This document shows, one piece after another, positions 28,920 through 38,006 of a DNA stretch of 64,000 nucleotides. Positions within the stretch are counted from its first letter, which is position 1, and the number at the start of each line of letters is the position of its first letter. The translations under genes were made by a program, and so were the position numbers. A model generated the notes under the pieces. It was not told the DNA's origin and searched no databases. It worked only from the letters and a program-made list of their open reading frames with translations. The stretch is from CAVQRC01 sp963715045 (GTDB lineage Bacteria; Planctomycetota; Planctomycetia; Pirellulales; Lacipirellulaceae), in the NCBI GenBank assembly GCA_963715045.1, contig CAVQRC010000010.1, positions 25,550 through 89,549 on the forward strand, in the 5' to 3' direction.

Positions 28920-29672
28920 ATGTCCTCCGAACCCCTGATCGCCGTGTTCGTCGACTTCGAGAATCTCGCCCTCGGTGTGCGGGACATGAAGTCAGGCAGC
29001 TTCAAAATTCGCCTGGTCCTGAAACGGCTGCTCGAGAAGGGCCGGATCGTTTTCAAACGGGCCTATTGCGACTGGCGGAATTATGCCGACGCCGTGCGCG
29101 AATTCCATGCTCAGGGGATCGAGCTGATCGATATCCCCCAGAGCAAGATGAGCGGCAAGAACAGTGCCGACATCCGCATGGTCGTGGACGCCCTCGATCT
29201 CTGCTACTCGAAGCACCACATCGACGCGTTCGCGTTGCTGTCGGGCGACAGTGATTTTTCGCCGCTCGTGTCCAAGCTCAAGGAAAACAACAAACGCGTG
29301 ATCGGCTGCGGGGTCAAGAGTTCGACTTCCGACCTGTTGATCGCCAATTGCGACGAGTTCATCTACTACGACGATCTGATCAGGGCCGCATCGGAAACGA
29401 CCCGGACTGCCAAGAAGGGCCGGAAGAAGTCTGACAAGAAGGAAGAGTTCACCAGCCAGCTTCTCGAGGTTCTCCAATCCATGGAGCAGGACTACGACCC
29501 GGTGTGGGGCTCAGCACTCAAGCAGGCCGTCCGCCGGGTGCACCCCGGATTCAACGAGAGCTATTACGGCTTCAAGAGCTTTAATCAATTGCTCAAGGAC
29601 ATCGCCGAGAAGGGGTTCATCGAACTCGAATACGACGCCAGTCGCGGCAATTACCAGGTACGGCGGAGTTAG
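28920..29672 (+). CDS. NYN-domain RNase-like protein with C-terminal OST-HTH/LOTUS domain
   Basis: A 250-residue protein. The NYN (DUF88/LabA) domain spans residues 1-155: IAVFVDFENLALG, NSADIRMVVDALDL and LLSGDSDFSPLVSKL provide the conserved acidic metal-binding Asp residues of the PIN-like fold. After a Lys-rich linker (KKGRKKSDKKEE) a LOTUS/OST-HTH domain follows (about 180-250; PVWGSALKQAVRRVHPGFN). Such proteins are predicted RNA-binding ribonucleases. The gene starts 8 bp after the preceding one, so they may be cotranscribed. Confidence 0.9.
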   Translation: MSSEPLIAVFVDFENLALGVRDMKSGSFKIRLVLKRLLEKGRIVFKRAYCDWRNYADAVREFHAQGIELIDIPQSKMSGKNSADIRMVVDALDLCYSKHHIDAFALLSGDSDFSPLVSKLKENNKRVIGCGVKSSTSDLLIANCDEFIYYDDLIRAASETTRTAKKGRKKSDKKEEFTSQLLEVLQSMEQDYDPVWGSALKQAVRRVHPGFNESYYGFKSFNQLLKDIAEKGFIELEYDASRGNYQVRRS

Positions 29673-29784
29673 CCCTCCGTCCAGATTAAGAATGAGGGTG
29701 TATCAGGGATCGGGGCTCAGGGATCAGGGATCAGGACTCGGAGCCTGCGGTTGACATGCGTCGGACGTCTCGTACAGGTCCGCG

Positions 29785-30015
29785 ATGGAAGTGACCTGCA
29801 ACCGGACCGCTGACCGCTTACGTGCCGTCTGCGTCTTTCTCTGCGTGCTGGCATCGGCAGATGTGGCTCGGGCCGACATCCAACCGCCAATCGATTTCGC
29901 CCGCCCGAACATCCTGTGGGTGATGACCGATCAGCAGCGGTGGGACACTCTGGGCGCAACGGCAACGCGTCGATCCGCACACCGAATCTGGATCTGTATG
30001 ACCTCAATGTAAAGC
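29785..30015 (+). pseudogene. sulfatase N-terminal remnant
   Basis: A signal-like start (CVFLCVLASADVARAD) is followed by ARPNILWVMTDQQRWDTLGA, the unmistakable start of an arylsulfatase. A frame break near 29960 leads into ASIRTPNLD, then a stop. The catalytic CxPSR region and the rest (over 400 residues) are absent. A degenerate REP-like palindrome lies at the breakpoint (30050-30068). Confidence 0.8.
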
Positions 30016-30049
30016 CGTAGTAGGCGATCGTAGAGACCAGGCGTACCCC

Positions 30050-30068
30050 GCCACTCGCTGAGCGTGAC
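30050..30068. repeat. degenerate REP-like palindrome
   Basis: GCCACTCGCTGAGCGTGAC resembles the palindromes at 8073 and 37855 with mismatched arms, and follows GTACCCC in place of GTGGGT. It sits just after the truncated sulfatase. Confidence 0.4.
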
Positions 30069-30135
30069 GCGAGTATCTCGGCGACTGCCCGTGGGGATAC
30101 GTCCGCAGCGAATCCGCGGACACTTCACAATTCGA

Positions 30136-30570
30136 TTAGCTTCCGGCCGGTGCGGTCATCACGGTCAGGCCGAGCGCCTCGACCAACGGCTGCAGGGCGA
30201 AATCGAGGAAGTACCAGGCGATCGCCAGGGGAAAGACGACCGTGAACAGAAAGTAAGCGGTCGTGGTGATGATCTTCGATCGCCGGGAGAACGAGCGACT
30301 GCACCACATCAGCGGAAGTCCGAGCGGGCCGCCGCACAGCAGGATCGCGATCACGAACCATCGCTGATCGAGGGCGGGTGGTTTCTCGCCACGTCGGGTG
30401 ATCGCCGGTCGAGGGGGCGGCACCGCGGCCAGAACACGTTGCGCGGCGGGCAATTCGAGGTCGCTTCCTGGTAGCGCCGACTGGACGCAGGTCGCGCAAT
30501 GGGTGTCCGTCGCGGGAATCGTGACGCCACAACGACTGCAGAAATCACGGATGACGACCGGGGCGTGCAT
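30136..30570 (-). CDS. zinc-ribbon membrane protein of unknown function
   Basis: About 144 residues from the Met at 30570 (MHAPVVIRDFCSRCG). A four-Cys ribbon (FCSRCG and HCATCV) leads, then a Pro-rich linker and two hydrophobic helices (WFVIAILLCGGPLGLPLMW and TTTAYFLFTVVFPLAIAWYF). The upstream extension to 30633 lies within dispersed element B, so the shorter start is preferred. This layout is common in planctomycete hypothetical proteins; no function is assigned. Confidence 0.7.
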   Translation of the reverse strand: MHAPVVIRDFCSRCGVTIPATDTHCATCVQSALPGSDLELPAAQRVLAAVPPPRPAITRRGEKPPALDQRWFVIAILLCGGPLGLPLMWCSRSFSRRSKIITTTAYFLFTVVFPLAIAWYFLDFALQPLVEALGLTVMTAPAGS

Positions 30571-30602
30571 GGCCTGCTGGCGGAGTTCTGGATCCAATGG
30601 TC

Positions 30603-30682
30603 CTATCCCAAAACCTCGCTGAACGTGTCCCACGGCCGGGGAATTCGGGTCGTGGAAGCCGTCTTTTGAATCGGCTCCAGGA
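30603..30682 (+). repeat. dispersed element B, copy 2
   Basis: Starts CTATCCCAAAACCT, contains GAACGTGTCCCACGGCCGGG and ends ATCGGCTCCAGG. It overlaps the 5' end of the zinc-ribbon gene frame. Bases 30683-30848 otherwise hold no clear gene. Confidence 0.8.
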
Positions 30683-30848
30683 ACACGAAGGTGACGTCCA
30701 GTCCAACTCTACCTCAGGGGCTCGACATGGCGAAAAAGACGTTGAATTGTCCCACGAGACGCTACGATACGGGGGTTGTGTGGTGACCGCCTGCTGAAAC
30801 GGGCGTCCGCTCGTCCCCTTACGCATCGACCAAGGAGTAAAACCCCTG

Positions 30849-31547
30849 ATGACACGCATGTTTCACATGACCCCGTTAATCGTTGCCGTGGTGCTCGGCG
30901 GTACCCTGGCGATTGCCGGTGACAACGCGCTGACCGACGACGAGCGCCAGGCGGGCTGGCAGTTGCTGTTCAATGGCCAGGACGTCACGGGCTGGAAGTG
31001 CAACAACGGCAAGCCGATCGCCACGCAGGTCGAAGACGGGGCCCTCGTGCCCTATAAGTCGGGTGGGTATCTGATCATTTACGACCGGCCGTTCGGCGAC
31101 TTCGTGTTCAAGTGCGACGTCCGCTGGGAAGATCCGCGGTGCAATTCGGGGATCTTCTTTCGCGTGGAGGATCCCGCAGATCCGGTCAATACGGGATTCG
31201 AAGCCCAGGTGATGAGCGGCACCAACACGGGCAAGCACGAGTTCGGCGCGATCTACGATCTGGTTCCCACGAGCGAGAACGCAGGCCACAAGACGGGCGA
31301 ATGGAACCACGTCGAGATCCGCTGCGAGGGCCCGCAGATCGAGGTCCAGGTGAATGGAGTCGTGGTCGCGAAGATGAACTGCGACGACTTCGCGGAGCCT
31401 GGCGTGTGCCCGGACGGCGAAAAGCACAAGTTCAAGCTCGACGGCAAGCCCCGGGCGGTGAAGGACTTCGCCCGCGTCGGCTATCTCGGATTCCAGGATC
31501 ACGGCCACAAGGTGTGGTACAAGAACGTCAAGCTGCTGGAGCTCTGA
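30849..31547 (+). CDS. DUF1080 (3-keto-disaccharide hydrolase-type) secreted protein
   Basis: A 232-residue exported protein. The signal is PLIVAVVLGGTLAIAG. The concanavalin-like DUF1080 fold follows: QLLFNGQDVTGWKCNNGKP, FVFKCDVRWEDPRCNSGIFF and GEWNHVEIRCEGPQIEVQVN. The family is abundant in planctomycetes, where some members hydrolyse 3-keto-disaccharides and others probably bind sugars. AAGGAG (30833-30838) precedes the ATG at 30849 by 10 nt. Confidence 0.9.
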   Translation: MTRMFHMTPLIVAVVLGGTLAIAGDNALTDDERQAGWQLLFNGQDVTGWKCNNGKPIATQVEDGALVPYKSGGYLIIYDRPFGDFVFKCDVRWEDPRCNSGIFFRVEDPADPVNTGFEAQVMSGTNTGKHEFGAIYDLVPTSENAGHKTGEWNHVEIRCEGPQIEVQVNGVVVAKMNCDDFAEPGVCPDGEKHKFKLDGKPRAVKDFARVGYLGFQDHGHKVWYKNVKLLEL

Positions 31548-31609
31548 GTGACCGTACGCGATTCGGCGACAGCGATGCGTAGGTTCGATCGCAGCAGTGA
31601 TATCTCACG

Positions 31610-31735
31610 GAGACACGGAGACATGGAGACATGGAGACACGGAGACACGGAGACATGGAGACAAGGAGACACGGAGACAGGGAGACATGGAGACACGGAG
31701 ACATGGAGACGCGGAGCCGCGGAGACACAGGGAGA
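31610..31735. repeat. GGAGACAYG nonamer tandem array
   Basis: About 13 copies of GGAGACACG or GGAGACATG (a few AAGGAGACA). Both strands stay open and give repetitive translations, which I treat as artefacts. It lies between two convergent genes. Confidence 0.9.
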
Positions 31736-31758
31736 GGATCACAGCTCGCCATCCGCCG

Positions 31759-32088
31759 TTACTCGCGACGAAATTCGATCCACTTTTCGATCGCGTGAAT
31801 CAGCTCGGCCGAGTGATCGAGCTTCGCGAACGCGACATAGGCTTCATCGAGCGCGGCAAAACAAGCGGCCTTCGTGTTGCCTTCGAACTCATCCAGCCGC
31901 GCCCGGAGGTCCTCCATGCAGTAGATCCAGTCGATCGCCAGCTTGGCGGGATGGCTGGGGTCATCGGCGAATTGCCGCGCACGTTCCCAGCAGGTGAAGT
32001 CGGCCCAACAGTCGTGCACGGTCGGCTTGATCCCGGCCGCGATCGCGGACTGAAATACGTCGTAAGCGGTTCTCTGGGGCTCCGTCAT
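31759..32088 (-). CDS. small helical hypothetical protein
   Basis: A 109-residue acidic helical protein (MTEPQRTAYDVFQSAIAAG; DDPSHPAKLAIDWIYCMEDL; CFAALDEAYVAFAKLDHSAE). No known motif. The Met at 32088 is preferred because the upstream extension (to 32226) is basic and unlike the rest. Convergent with the DUF1080 gene. No function assigned. Confidence 0.6.
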   Translation of the reverse strand: MTEPQRTAYDVFQSAIAAGIKPTVHDCWADFTCWERARQFADDPSHPAKLAIDWIYCMEDLRARLDEFEGNTKAACFAALDEAYVAFAKLDHSAELIHAIEKWIEFRRE

Positions 32089-32355
32089 GGTATTGCCGAC
32101 CTCTGCTTGGCGGGGGACACTGCTGGCGGTCGTATGGAATGCGCTTTCGAGCGGAAAACTGCAACGTTTGTGCCAGACGGCGGGGGCTGGGATTCCCCGA
32201 AGCCGCGTGATCCGAGAGAGTTTCACCGGGAGTCCGCGAGGTCGAAAGTGCTCCTTGGCCGATCAGGCGGGTTGCCTGCGGCGGAACGCGAGCAGCCGCG
32301 CCGTCGCCCCGATCGATTCCCTGACTGACTTCCGCAACCATTCGCGAGAAACCCG

Positions 32356-32944
32356 ATGAGCAACGAGCTGGTCTGGCTGGCAGCCACGCAGCAAACACTG
32401 GCCGGCTATCGCCGGATGATTGATGCGGCGCTTGCCCAACTGACGGACGAGCAGTTTGTACAGCGACCTGCCGACCAGTTCAATAGCGTGGCCGTGCTGT
32501 TACGGCACCTGGGAGGGAATCTACAAGTCGCTGGACCAATTTCCTGACTGAGGACGGCGAGAAGCCCGATCGCGATCGAGACCTGGAGTTCGCGGATTGG
32601 CCCGGGACCCGGCAGACGCTGATCGACTACTTCGATGCGGGATGGATCGCGCTACGGAATCTCTGGCCGCCCTGACTCCCGCCGAGTTGGCGGGTTCAGT
32701 CGTGATTCGTGGCGAAGCTCACACGGTGCCACAAGCGATTCAGCGGAGCGTGACCCACATCGCATATCACGTAGGGCAGTTGATGATGGTCGCCCGATTG
32801 GTTCGCGGCCATTCAGGCTGGCAGTGGCTCACGATCCGTCCGGGCGGGACGAAAGAGCACAACGCACAGACGTGGGGACGGCCGCCAGCCGGGGTATTGC
32901 CGGTGACGACCACGACCGTGGCAGTGGTGTGTAGCCGGCACTGA
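32356..32944 (+). CDS. DinB-like (DUF1572) protein (frameshifted)
   Basis: About 195 residues of the DinB/YfiT metal-binding four-helix family. Helix motifs are LAATQQTLAGYRRMIDAALA, SVAVLLRHLGGNL with a metal His, and VTHIAYHVGQLMMVARLV with further His ligands. Breaks near 32525 and 32650 divide it, but the middle frame (SRWTNFLTEDGEKP) fits the family between them. These proteins include thiol transferases and detoxification enzymes; substrate unknown. Confidence 0.8.
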
Positions 32945-32956
32945 TCCGCATAATCC

Positions 32957-33985
32957 CTAGCGATTTGTCACCAGCACGACCTTGCCGATGTTCTGGCGAT
33001 CCTGAATGTAGTGATGCGCCGCGGCAGCCTCCTCGAACGCGAACGCCTTGGCGACGACCGGTTGCACGACACCCTGCGTGTAGAGCTGAAGTAACGTGTC
33101 ACGCCATCGGGCGACGCGATCCATTTCGTTCCAGAGTCGGCCCAGGTTAACGCCGAACACACCTTTGTTCTGGTTCATCAGTGCCGGTGGCGTGAACTGA
33201 AACCAGGGCATCGTGGCCCCCAGTTTCAGGAACGCGGCCCAGCTTCGGCGTTTGCCGGTCGCCGCCGACGAGATGCCGAACATTCCTAACCGCCCGGTTG
33301 CCGCGAGGCAGCGAAAACTCTTCTTGAAGGAGGTCCCCCCGATGGCGTCCAGGACCAATTCCACGCCCGCACCGTGCGTGATCTCGTCGACCCGTCGTTC
33401 GAAGTCCTCGGTGCGATAGTCGATGCAATGATCGACCCCCAGTTCCTGGAGGAAGCCGTGCTTGCCTGCCGATGCGGTCCCGATGACCCGGGCGCCGAGA
33501 TGCTTCGCGAGTTGAATGGCCGCAATACCGACGCCGCCACCGGCTGAGTGGACCAGGACGGTCTCTCCGTGGCGGAGCCCGCCCATCACGCACACCAGTT
33601 GATAGGCCGTCAGGTAATTCACAGGCAGGGCCGCGGCGACCTCGGCACTCATGCCGTCCGGCCGGGCGGCGACTTGCTTCGCCGGGACGCAGATCGTGTC
33701 GCTGTAACCCCCGAAGCGGGTGAGGGCGAAAACATCTCGACCGACCCATTCGTCGGGGACATCATGCCCGACCCGATCCACGCGGCCGGCCACTTCGTAA
33801 CCGACGACGACCGGCATCCGGGGGAGGTCGGGATAGATTCCCAGGCGGCCGAGAATGTCGGCGAAATTCACACCGGCGGCCTCGACCCGGATGCGAAGTT
33901 CATCGGCCTGGGGTTCGGGGTCGGGGGCTTCCCGCAGTTCGAGCACTTCCGGTGGACCGGCGTGGGGAATCCAGATTTGTCGCAT
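32957..33985 (-). CDS. zinc-independent quinone oxidoreductase-like MDR protein
   Basis: A 342-residue medium-chain dehydrogenase/reductase of the QOR/VAT-1 type. It has VEAAGVNFADILGRLGIYP, a nucleotide-binding VLVHSAGGGVGIAAIQLAKH and the GAGVELVLDAIGG segment. Catalytic and structural zinc cysteines are absent, so it should act on quinones or enones with NADPH. Element B lies just upstream. It is downstream of and convergent with the DinB gene. Confidence 0.9.
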   Translation of the reverse strand: MRQIWIPHAGPPEVLELREAPDPEPQADELRIRVEAAGVNFADILGRLGIYPDLPRMPVVVGYEVAGRVDRVGHDVPDEWVGRDVFALTRFGGYSDTICVPAKQVAARPDGMSAEVAAALPVNYLTAYQLVCVMGGLRHGETVLVHSAGGGVGIAAIQLAKHLGARVIGTASAGKHGFLQELGVDHCIDYRTEDFERRVDEITHGAGVELVLDAIGGTSFKKSFRCLAATGRLGMFGISSAATGKRRSWAAFLKLGATMPWFQFTPPALMNQNKGVFGVNLGRLWNEMDRVARWRDTLLQLYTQGVVQPVVAKAFAFEEAAAAHHYIQDRQNIGKVVLVTNR

Positions 33986-34004
33986 GACGTTTTGACTCTA
34001 AGTA

Positions 34005-34083
34005 CCTATCCCGGAACCTGAGTGAACGCGTCCCACGGCCGGGGAATTCGGTTGCTGGAACCAATTAGGGGATCGGCTCTAAG
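34005..34083 (+). repeat. dispersed element B, copy 3
   Basis: Starts CCTATCCCGGAACCTGAGTG, contains CGTCCCACGGCCGGGGAATT and ends GATCGGCTCTAAG. It fills the gap between the MDR start and the synthetase stop. Confidence 0.8.
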
Positions 34084-36018
34084 CTACTCGGGTGGCGACT
34101 GCGGACTGCGCGACGCGGCCGAATCGATCGCCGCCGCAGGCAACTGGTCGCGGATCCGCATGCCGAGTTCGTCCAATACCGAGGGGTCTTCGATCGTGGA
34201 AGGAACTCGAAAATCCTGCCCATCCACGATCTGCCGAATGGTACCGCGAAGGATTTTTCCCGAGCGCGTCTTGGGCAGCTGGTGGACCACGATCACCCGT
34301 TTGAGCGAGGCGATCGCGCCCACGCGTTCGCGGACCAGCGCGACGACTTCACGTTGCAGCTGGTCGTCATCGAGATCCGCATTGGACTTGAGAATCACGA
34401 AGCCTAGCGGTACCTCGCCCTTCAGCGGATCGGTCTTGCCGACGACCGCACATTCGGCAACGGCCGGGTGCGCGGCGACAGCCTCTTCGATCGTGGCCGT
34501 CGACAGCCGGTGTCCGGCCACATTGATGATGTCGTCCAGTCGCCCCGTGATGTACACGTAGCCTTCTTCGTCCCGATATCCTCCGTCGCCCGAAAGAAAG
34601 TAACCGGGGTACTTCGTCAAGTACGCGCGCTGAAACCTTTCGTGGTCGCGCCATAACGTCGGCAGGCAGCCCGGTGGCAAGGGCTGGCGCAGGACCAGGG
34701 CACCTTCCTCGTTCGGAGGCAGTTCGGCTCCATCGTGGCTGAACACCCGGAGGTCGTACCCGCACACGGGCTTCGTCGCGGAACCGGGGCGGATCGGCAA
34801 CAACTCGACGCCCGCCATGTTCGCCACGACCGGCCAGCCCGTTTCCGTCAGCCACCAGTGGTCGATCACCGGTAGGTTGAGAAGTTGCTGTGACCACGCG
34901 AGCGTCGAGACATCGCACCGCTCGCCGGCGAGAAACAGATAACGCAGGCCGCTCGTGTCGTGGCTCTTGAGGAGCCGGCCCTCGGGGTCGTCACGCTTGA
35001 TCGCGCGAATCGCGGTCGGGGCGGTGAACATCACCCGCACATCGTGCTCGGCTACGACACGCCAGAATCCGCCCGCGTCTGGCGTTCGAACCGGCTTGCC
35101 CTCGTAGAGTACCGTCGTGCAGCCATGAATCAGCGGGCCGTACACGATGTAAGAGTGGCCCACCACCCAGCCGACGTCCGAGGCCGCCCAGAACACCTCC
35201 CCCGCCGCCGTGTCGTAGATCGACGACATGCTGAAGTTCAACGCGACCGCGTGCCCGCCGTGGTCGCGGACGACGCCCTTGGGTCGGCCCGTGGTCCCGG
35301 ACGTGTAGAGAATGTAGAGGGGATCGGTGGCGTCGCATTCCACCCAGCCCGCGGGTGAGGCATCCGCGCACGTCGCTTCCCAGTCGACATCCCGGCCGGG
35401 CTGCAACGCCACCCGATGGAAAGGCCTTTGGAACACGAGGCATTTCTCCGGCGAGTGCTCCGTGTGGGCGAGTGCCGCGTCGACGATCGATGCGTAGTCG
35501 ATCACGCGGTCGATTTCCTTGCCTGCCGATGCGGTCAGCAGCACCCTGGGTTGCGCGTGGTCGATACGAATTGCCAGCTCGCGGGCCGCGAAACCACCGA
35601 AGACCACCGAGTGAATCGCTCCGATCCGGGCACACGCCAGCATCGCGATGACGGTTTCGGGAATCATCGGCATGTAGATCACGACCCGGTCACCCTTGGC
35701 GACCCCCAGTTGCAGGAGAGCCCCGGCGAGCCGGGCCGTCTGCTCAAGAAGCTGCTCGTAGGAGTACGCTTCCTGCACACCCGTGACCGGGGAGTCGTAG
35801 ATCAGGGCCGTCTGGTGGCCCCGTCCCTGTGCGACGTGAAAGTCGAGCGCCAGGTAACACGTGTTGAGCTTTCCGCCCTGAAACCAGCAGGGGTTACCGT
35901 ACTCGTCCTGCGACAGCACGTTGGTCGGCGGCGTGAACCAGTGAAGGTGGCTGGCTTGCTCCTGCCAGAACTCGGCAGGTTGCTCGATGCTGCGGGTGTA
36001 CAGATCTTGATAGCCCAT
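34084..36018 (-). CDS. prpE: propionyl-CoA synthetase (AMP-forming)
   Basis: A 644-residue acyl-CoA synthetase, full length. The start YQDLYTRSIEQPAEFW and the LNTCYLALDFHV and ALIYDSPVTG segments are typical of PrpE rather than acetyl-CoA synthetase. AMP-binding motif YTSGTTGRPKG, FWAASDVGWVVGHSYIVYGP and the acyl-adenylate Lys in RSGKILRG are intact. It activates propionate (possibly acetate) to the CoA ester in the cytoplasm. The CoA-transferase gene lies 133 bp upstream on the same strand, pointing to a short-chain-acid activation unit. Confidence 0.92.
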   Translation of the reverse strand: MGYQDLYTRSIEQPAEFWQEQASHLHWFTPPTNVLSQDEYGNPCWFQGGKLNTCYLALDFHVAQGRGHQTALIYDSPVTGVQEAYSYEQLLEQTARLAGALLQLGVAKGDRVVIYMPMIPETVIAMLACARIGAIHSVVFGGFAARELAIRIDHAQPRVLLTASAGKEIDRVIDYASIVDAALAHTEHSPEKCLVFQRPFHRVALQPGRDVDWEATCADASPAGWVECDATDPLYILYTSGTTGRPKGVVRDHGGHAVALNFSMSSIYDTAAGEVFWAASDVGWVVGHSYIVYGPLIHGCTTVLYEGKPVRTPDAGGFWRVVAEHDVRVMFTAPTAIRAIKRDDPEGRLLKSHDTSGLRYLFLAGERCDVSTLAWSQQLLNLPVIDHWWLTETGWPVVANMAGVELLPIRPGSATKPVCGYDLRVFSHDGAELPPNEEGALVLRQPLPPGCLPTLWRDHERFQRAYLTKYPGYFLSGDGGYRDEEGYVYITGRLDDIINVAGHRLSTATIEEAVAAHPAVAECAVVGKTDPLKGEVPLGFVILKSNADLDDDQLQREVVALVRERVGAIASLKRVIVVHQLPKTRSGKILRGTIRQIVDGQDFRVPSTIEDPSVLDELGMRIRDQLPAAAIDSAASRSPQSPPE

Positions 36019-36151
36019 GATGTGGCGGAGCCTGCTGGACGACTCGGAGGATGTGAGTCGTCACAACTTACACCAGGCGGGCAGACGTCGGAAGACACCG
36101 ACCCGGTCGCGGGCAGCGACGCCGAGCGGGTGGGAGCCACGCGACGCGATG

Positions 36152-37662
36152 CTATCGGCCGGCGATCGCGGCGGACTCCTGTCCGATCTCTCTCAGCATC
36201 GATCCATACTCTTCGAGATTCTGGTGCAGCTCGAAACAGCGGCTCAAGTCGTGCCGGATGTGCCCCGCGCCGGAGTCGTGGACGTATTTCCGCAGGTAGT
36301 CCTGGTAAGCAGGATGCACGCAGCGATTGATGATGCGTTCGGCCCGCTCTCTCGGAGCCAGGCCGCGGAGATCGGCCAAGCCGTGTTCCGTCACGATCGC
36401 GTTGACCGTATGTTCGTTGTGATCGACATGCGTGCACATCGGTACGATGGTCGAGATGGCTCCCCGCTTGGCGGTGGAGGGGCACACGAAAATGGACAGG
36501 TAGCCGTTGCGGGCGAAGTCGCCGCTGCCACCGATGCCGTTGATCATCGTGCGACCGCAAACGTGGGTCGAATTGACGTGTCCGTAGAGATCGACCTCGA
36601 GCGCCGTGTTGAGGGCGATCACTCCGAGTTGGCGAACAATCGCGGGATTGTTGGAGATCTCCTGCGGTCGGAGCACGAGTCGGGGTGCGAAGAAGTCGAT
36701 CTGATCGGTGAGTTCCTCCATCTGCTCCGGGGTCAGCGTCAAGGCACAGGTGCTCGCGCCCGGAGCCGCCCGGACCGCAACAGGTCGAATGCCGAGGACT
36801 GGAGCACCTCGGAGTACATCAGGAAGTCGGGGATGTCGGAACTCTCGCCGATTCCATTCATCACGGCGTTGGCCACATTGCCGACGCCGCTCTGGAGTGG
36901 GAGGAATTCGGGAGGAATGCGGCCGGCGGCGAGTTCCTCGTGCAGGAAATCGACCACGTGCGTGGCGATGGCCCGGCTCGTCGCATCCGGAGGCGTGAAA
37001 CCACCCAGCTCGTCGTGCTCGTTGGTTTCGACAATGGCGACGATCTTTTCGGGATCCACGCGGACGTAGGTCTTTCCGATCCGCTCCAGAGGAAAGTCGA
37101 CGTCGAGTGCCGGGCGGTACGGCGGAGGCTTGGGAATCAGAATATCGGCCATCGCGCTGATCTTCGTCGACTGCTGCCGGTTGACCTCGAGGATGATCTT
37201 ATCGGCCGCGTGCAGGAACGTGGGTGACGCGCCGATGGAAGTAGTCAGGTACACCCGTCCGTCCGAGGTGACTTTCGCGGCTTCGACGACCGCCACGTCA
37301 ATCTTTCCAAAGAAACCGAACAGCACGGACTGCGGAACATGCGAGACGTGCATGTCGACGAATTCCACGCGGCCATCGTTGACGCGTTGTCGCAACGGCA
37401 GCGAAGACTGATACGGGGCACGCCAGCTGATGGCGTCGGCCTCGGCGAGGGCGTCGTCGAGGCTGCTGCCGGTCGAAGCGCCGGTGAGCACACGGACCGC
37501 GAACGGTCTGCCCGAAAGATGCAGTTGCTCGGCACGCTGGGCGAGGGCCCGCGGAACGGCCTTGGCGGCTCCGGCCGGTGTGAAGCCGCTGAAGGCCACC
37601 AGGTTGCCGTCTTGAATGAACGTTGCCGCCTCGTCGGCGGACATCTTTGGAAAGAGATCCAT
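36152..37662 (-). CDS. acetyl-CoA hydrolase/succinyl-CoA:acid CoA-transferase (frameshifted)
   Basis: About 503 residues of the Cat1/Ach1 class I CoA-transferase family. N-terminal FIQDGNLVAFSGFTPAGAAK, VLTGASTGSSLDDAL, LPLQSGVGNVANAVMNGIGE and the catalytic Glu in FLMYSEVLQ are present. After a frame break near 36745 come VCGRTMINGIGGSGDFARN and HVDHNEHTVNAIVTEHGLAD. It exchanges CoA between succinyl-CoA and acetate or propionate. Next to prpE it probably completes acetate/propionate salvage. Confidence 0.9.
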
Positions 37663-37850
37663 GGTGTGCTTCTCTCACAGACTGATGAACGCGGTCGTGA
37701 TCGTCCAGCCGGTGAGATCTGCCCCCCACCAACCAACCTCTTGGAAAAGGTAAGTCATGCCCGCGGCCTAATGGGGCAGATTCGCCCGTTCGCCGGAACC
37801 GACTCGACACCGTACAACCCGACGATGCGGCATATTCGAAAAGGTGGGTT

Positions 37851-37966
37851 GTGGGTCACTCTCGCCGAGAGTGACAGGCAGCACGGGCAGCCACGGCAAT
37901 CAAACCGCTCTACGTTCTCGCATGGCGGCGGCGTCACGGAACTCGGTGCCACTCGGCGAGTGGCAC
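37851..37966. repeat. facing pair of REP-like palindromes
   Basis: Palindrome 37855-37875 has the core CACTCTCGCCGAGAGTG after GTGGG; palindrome 37946-37966 has CCACTCGGCGAGTGG before CCCAC, so the two point toward each other. They lie between the CoA-transferase start and the end of the FAD-oxidoreductase gene. Confidence 0.85.
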
Positions 37967-38006
37967 CCACTTTTAGATCTGCGAAGTCTACCGAACGGAG
38001 TTCGTC

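Noticed and set aside
31597..32328. Long plus-strand frame through the nonamer array with repetitive HGDTETRR-like translation, and its minus-strand counterpart
   Set aside because: A nonamer repeat keeps all frames open; the translation is low complexity and the true gene on the minus strand (31759-32088) overlaps it.
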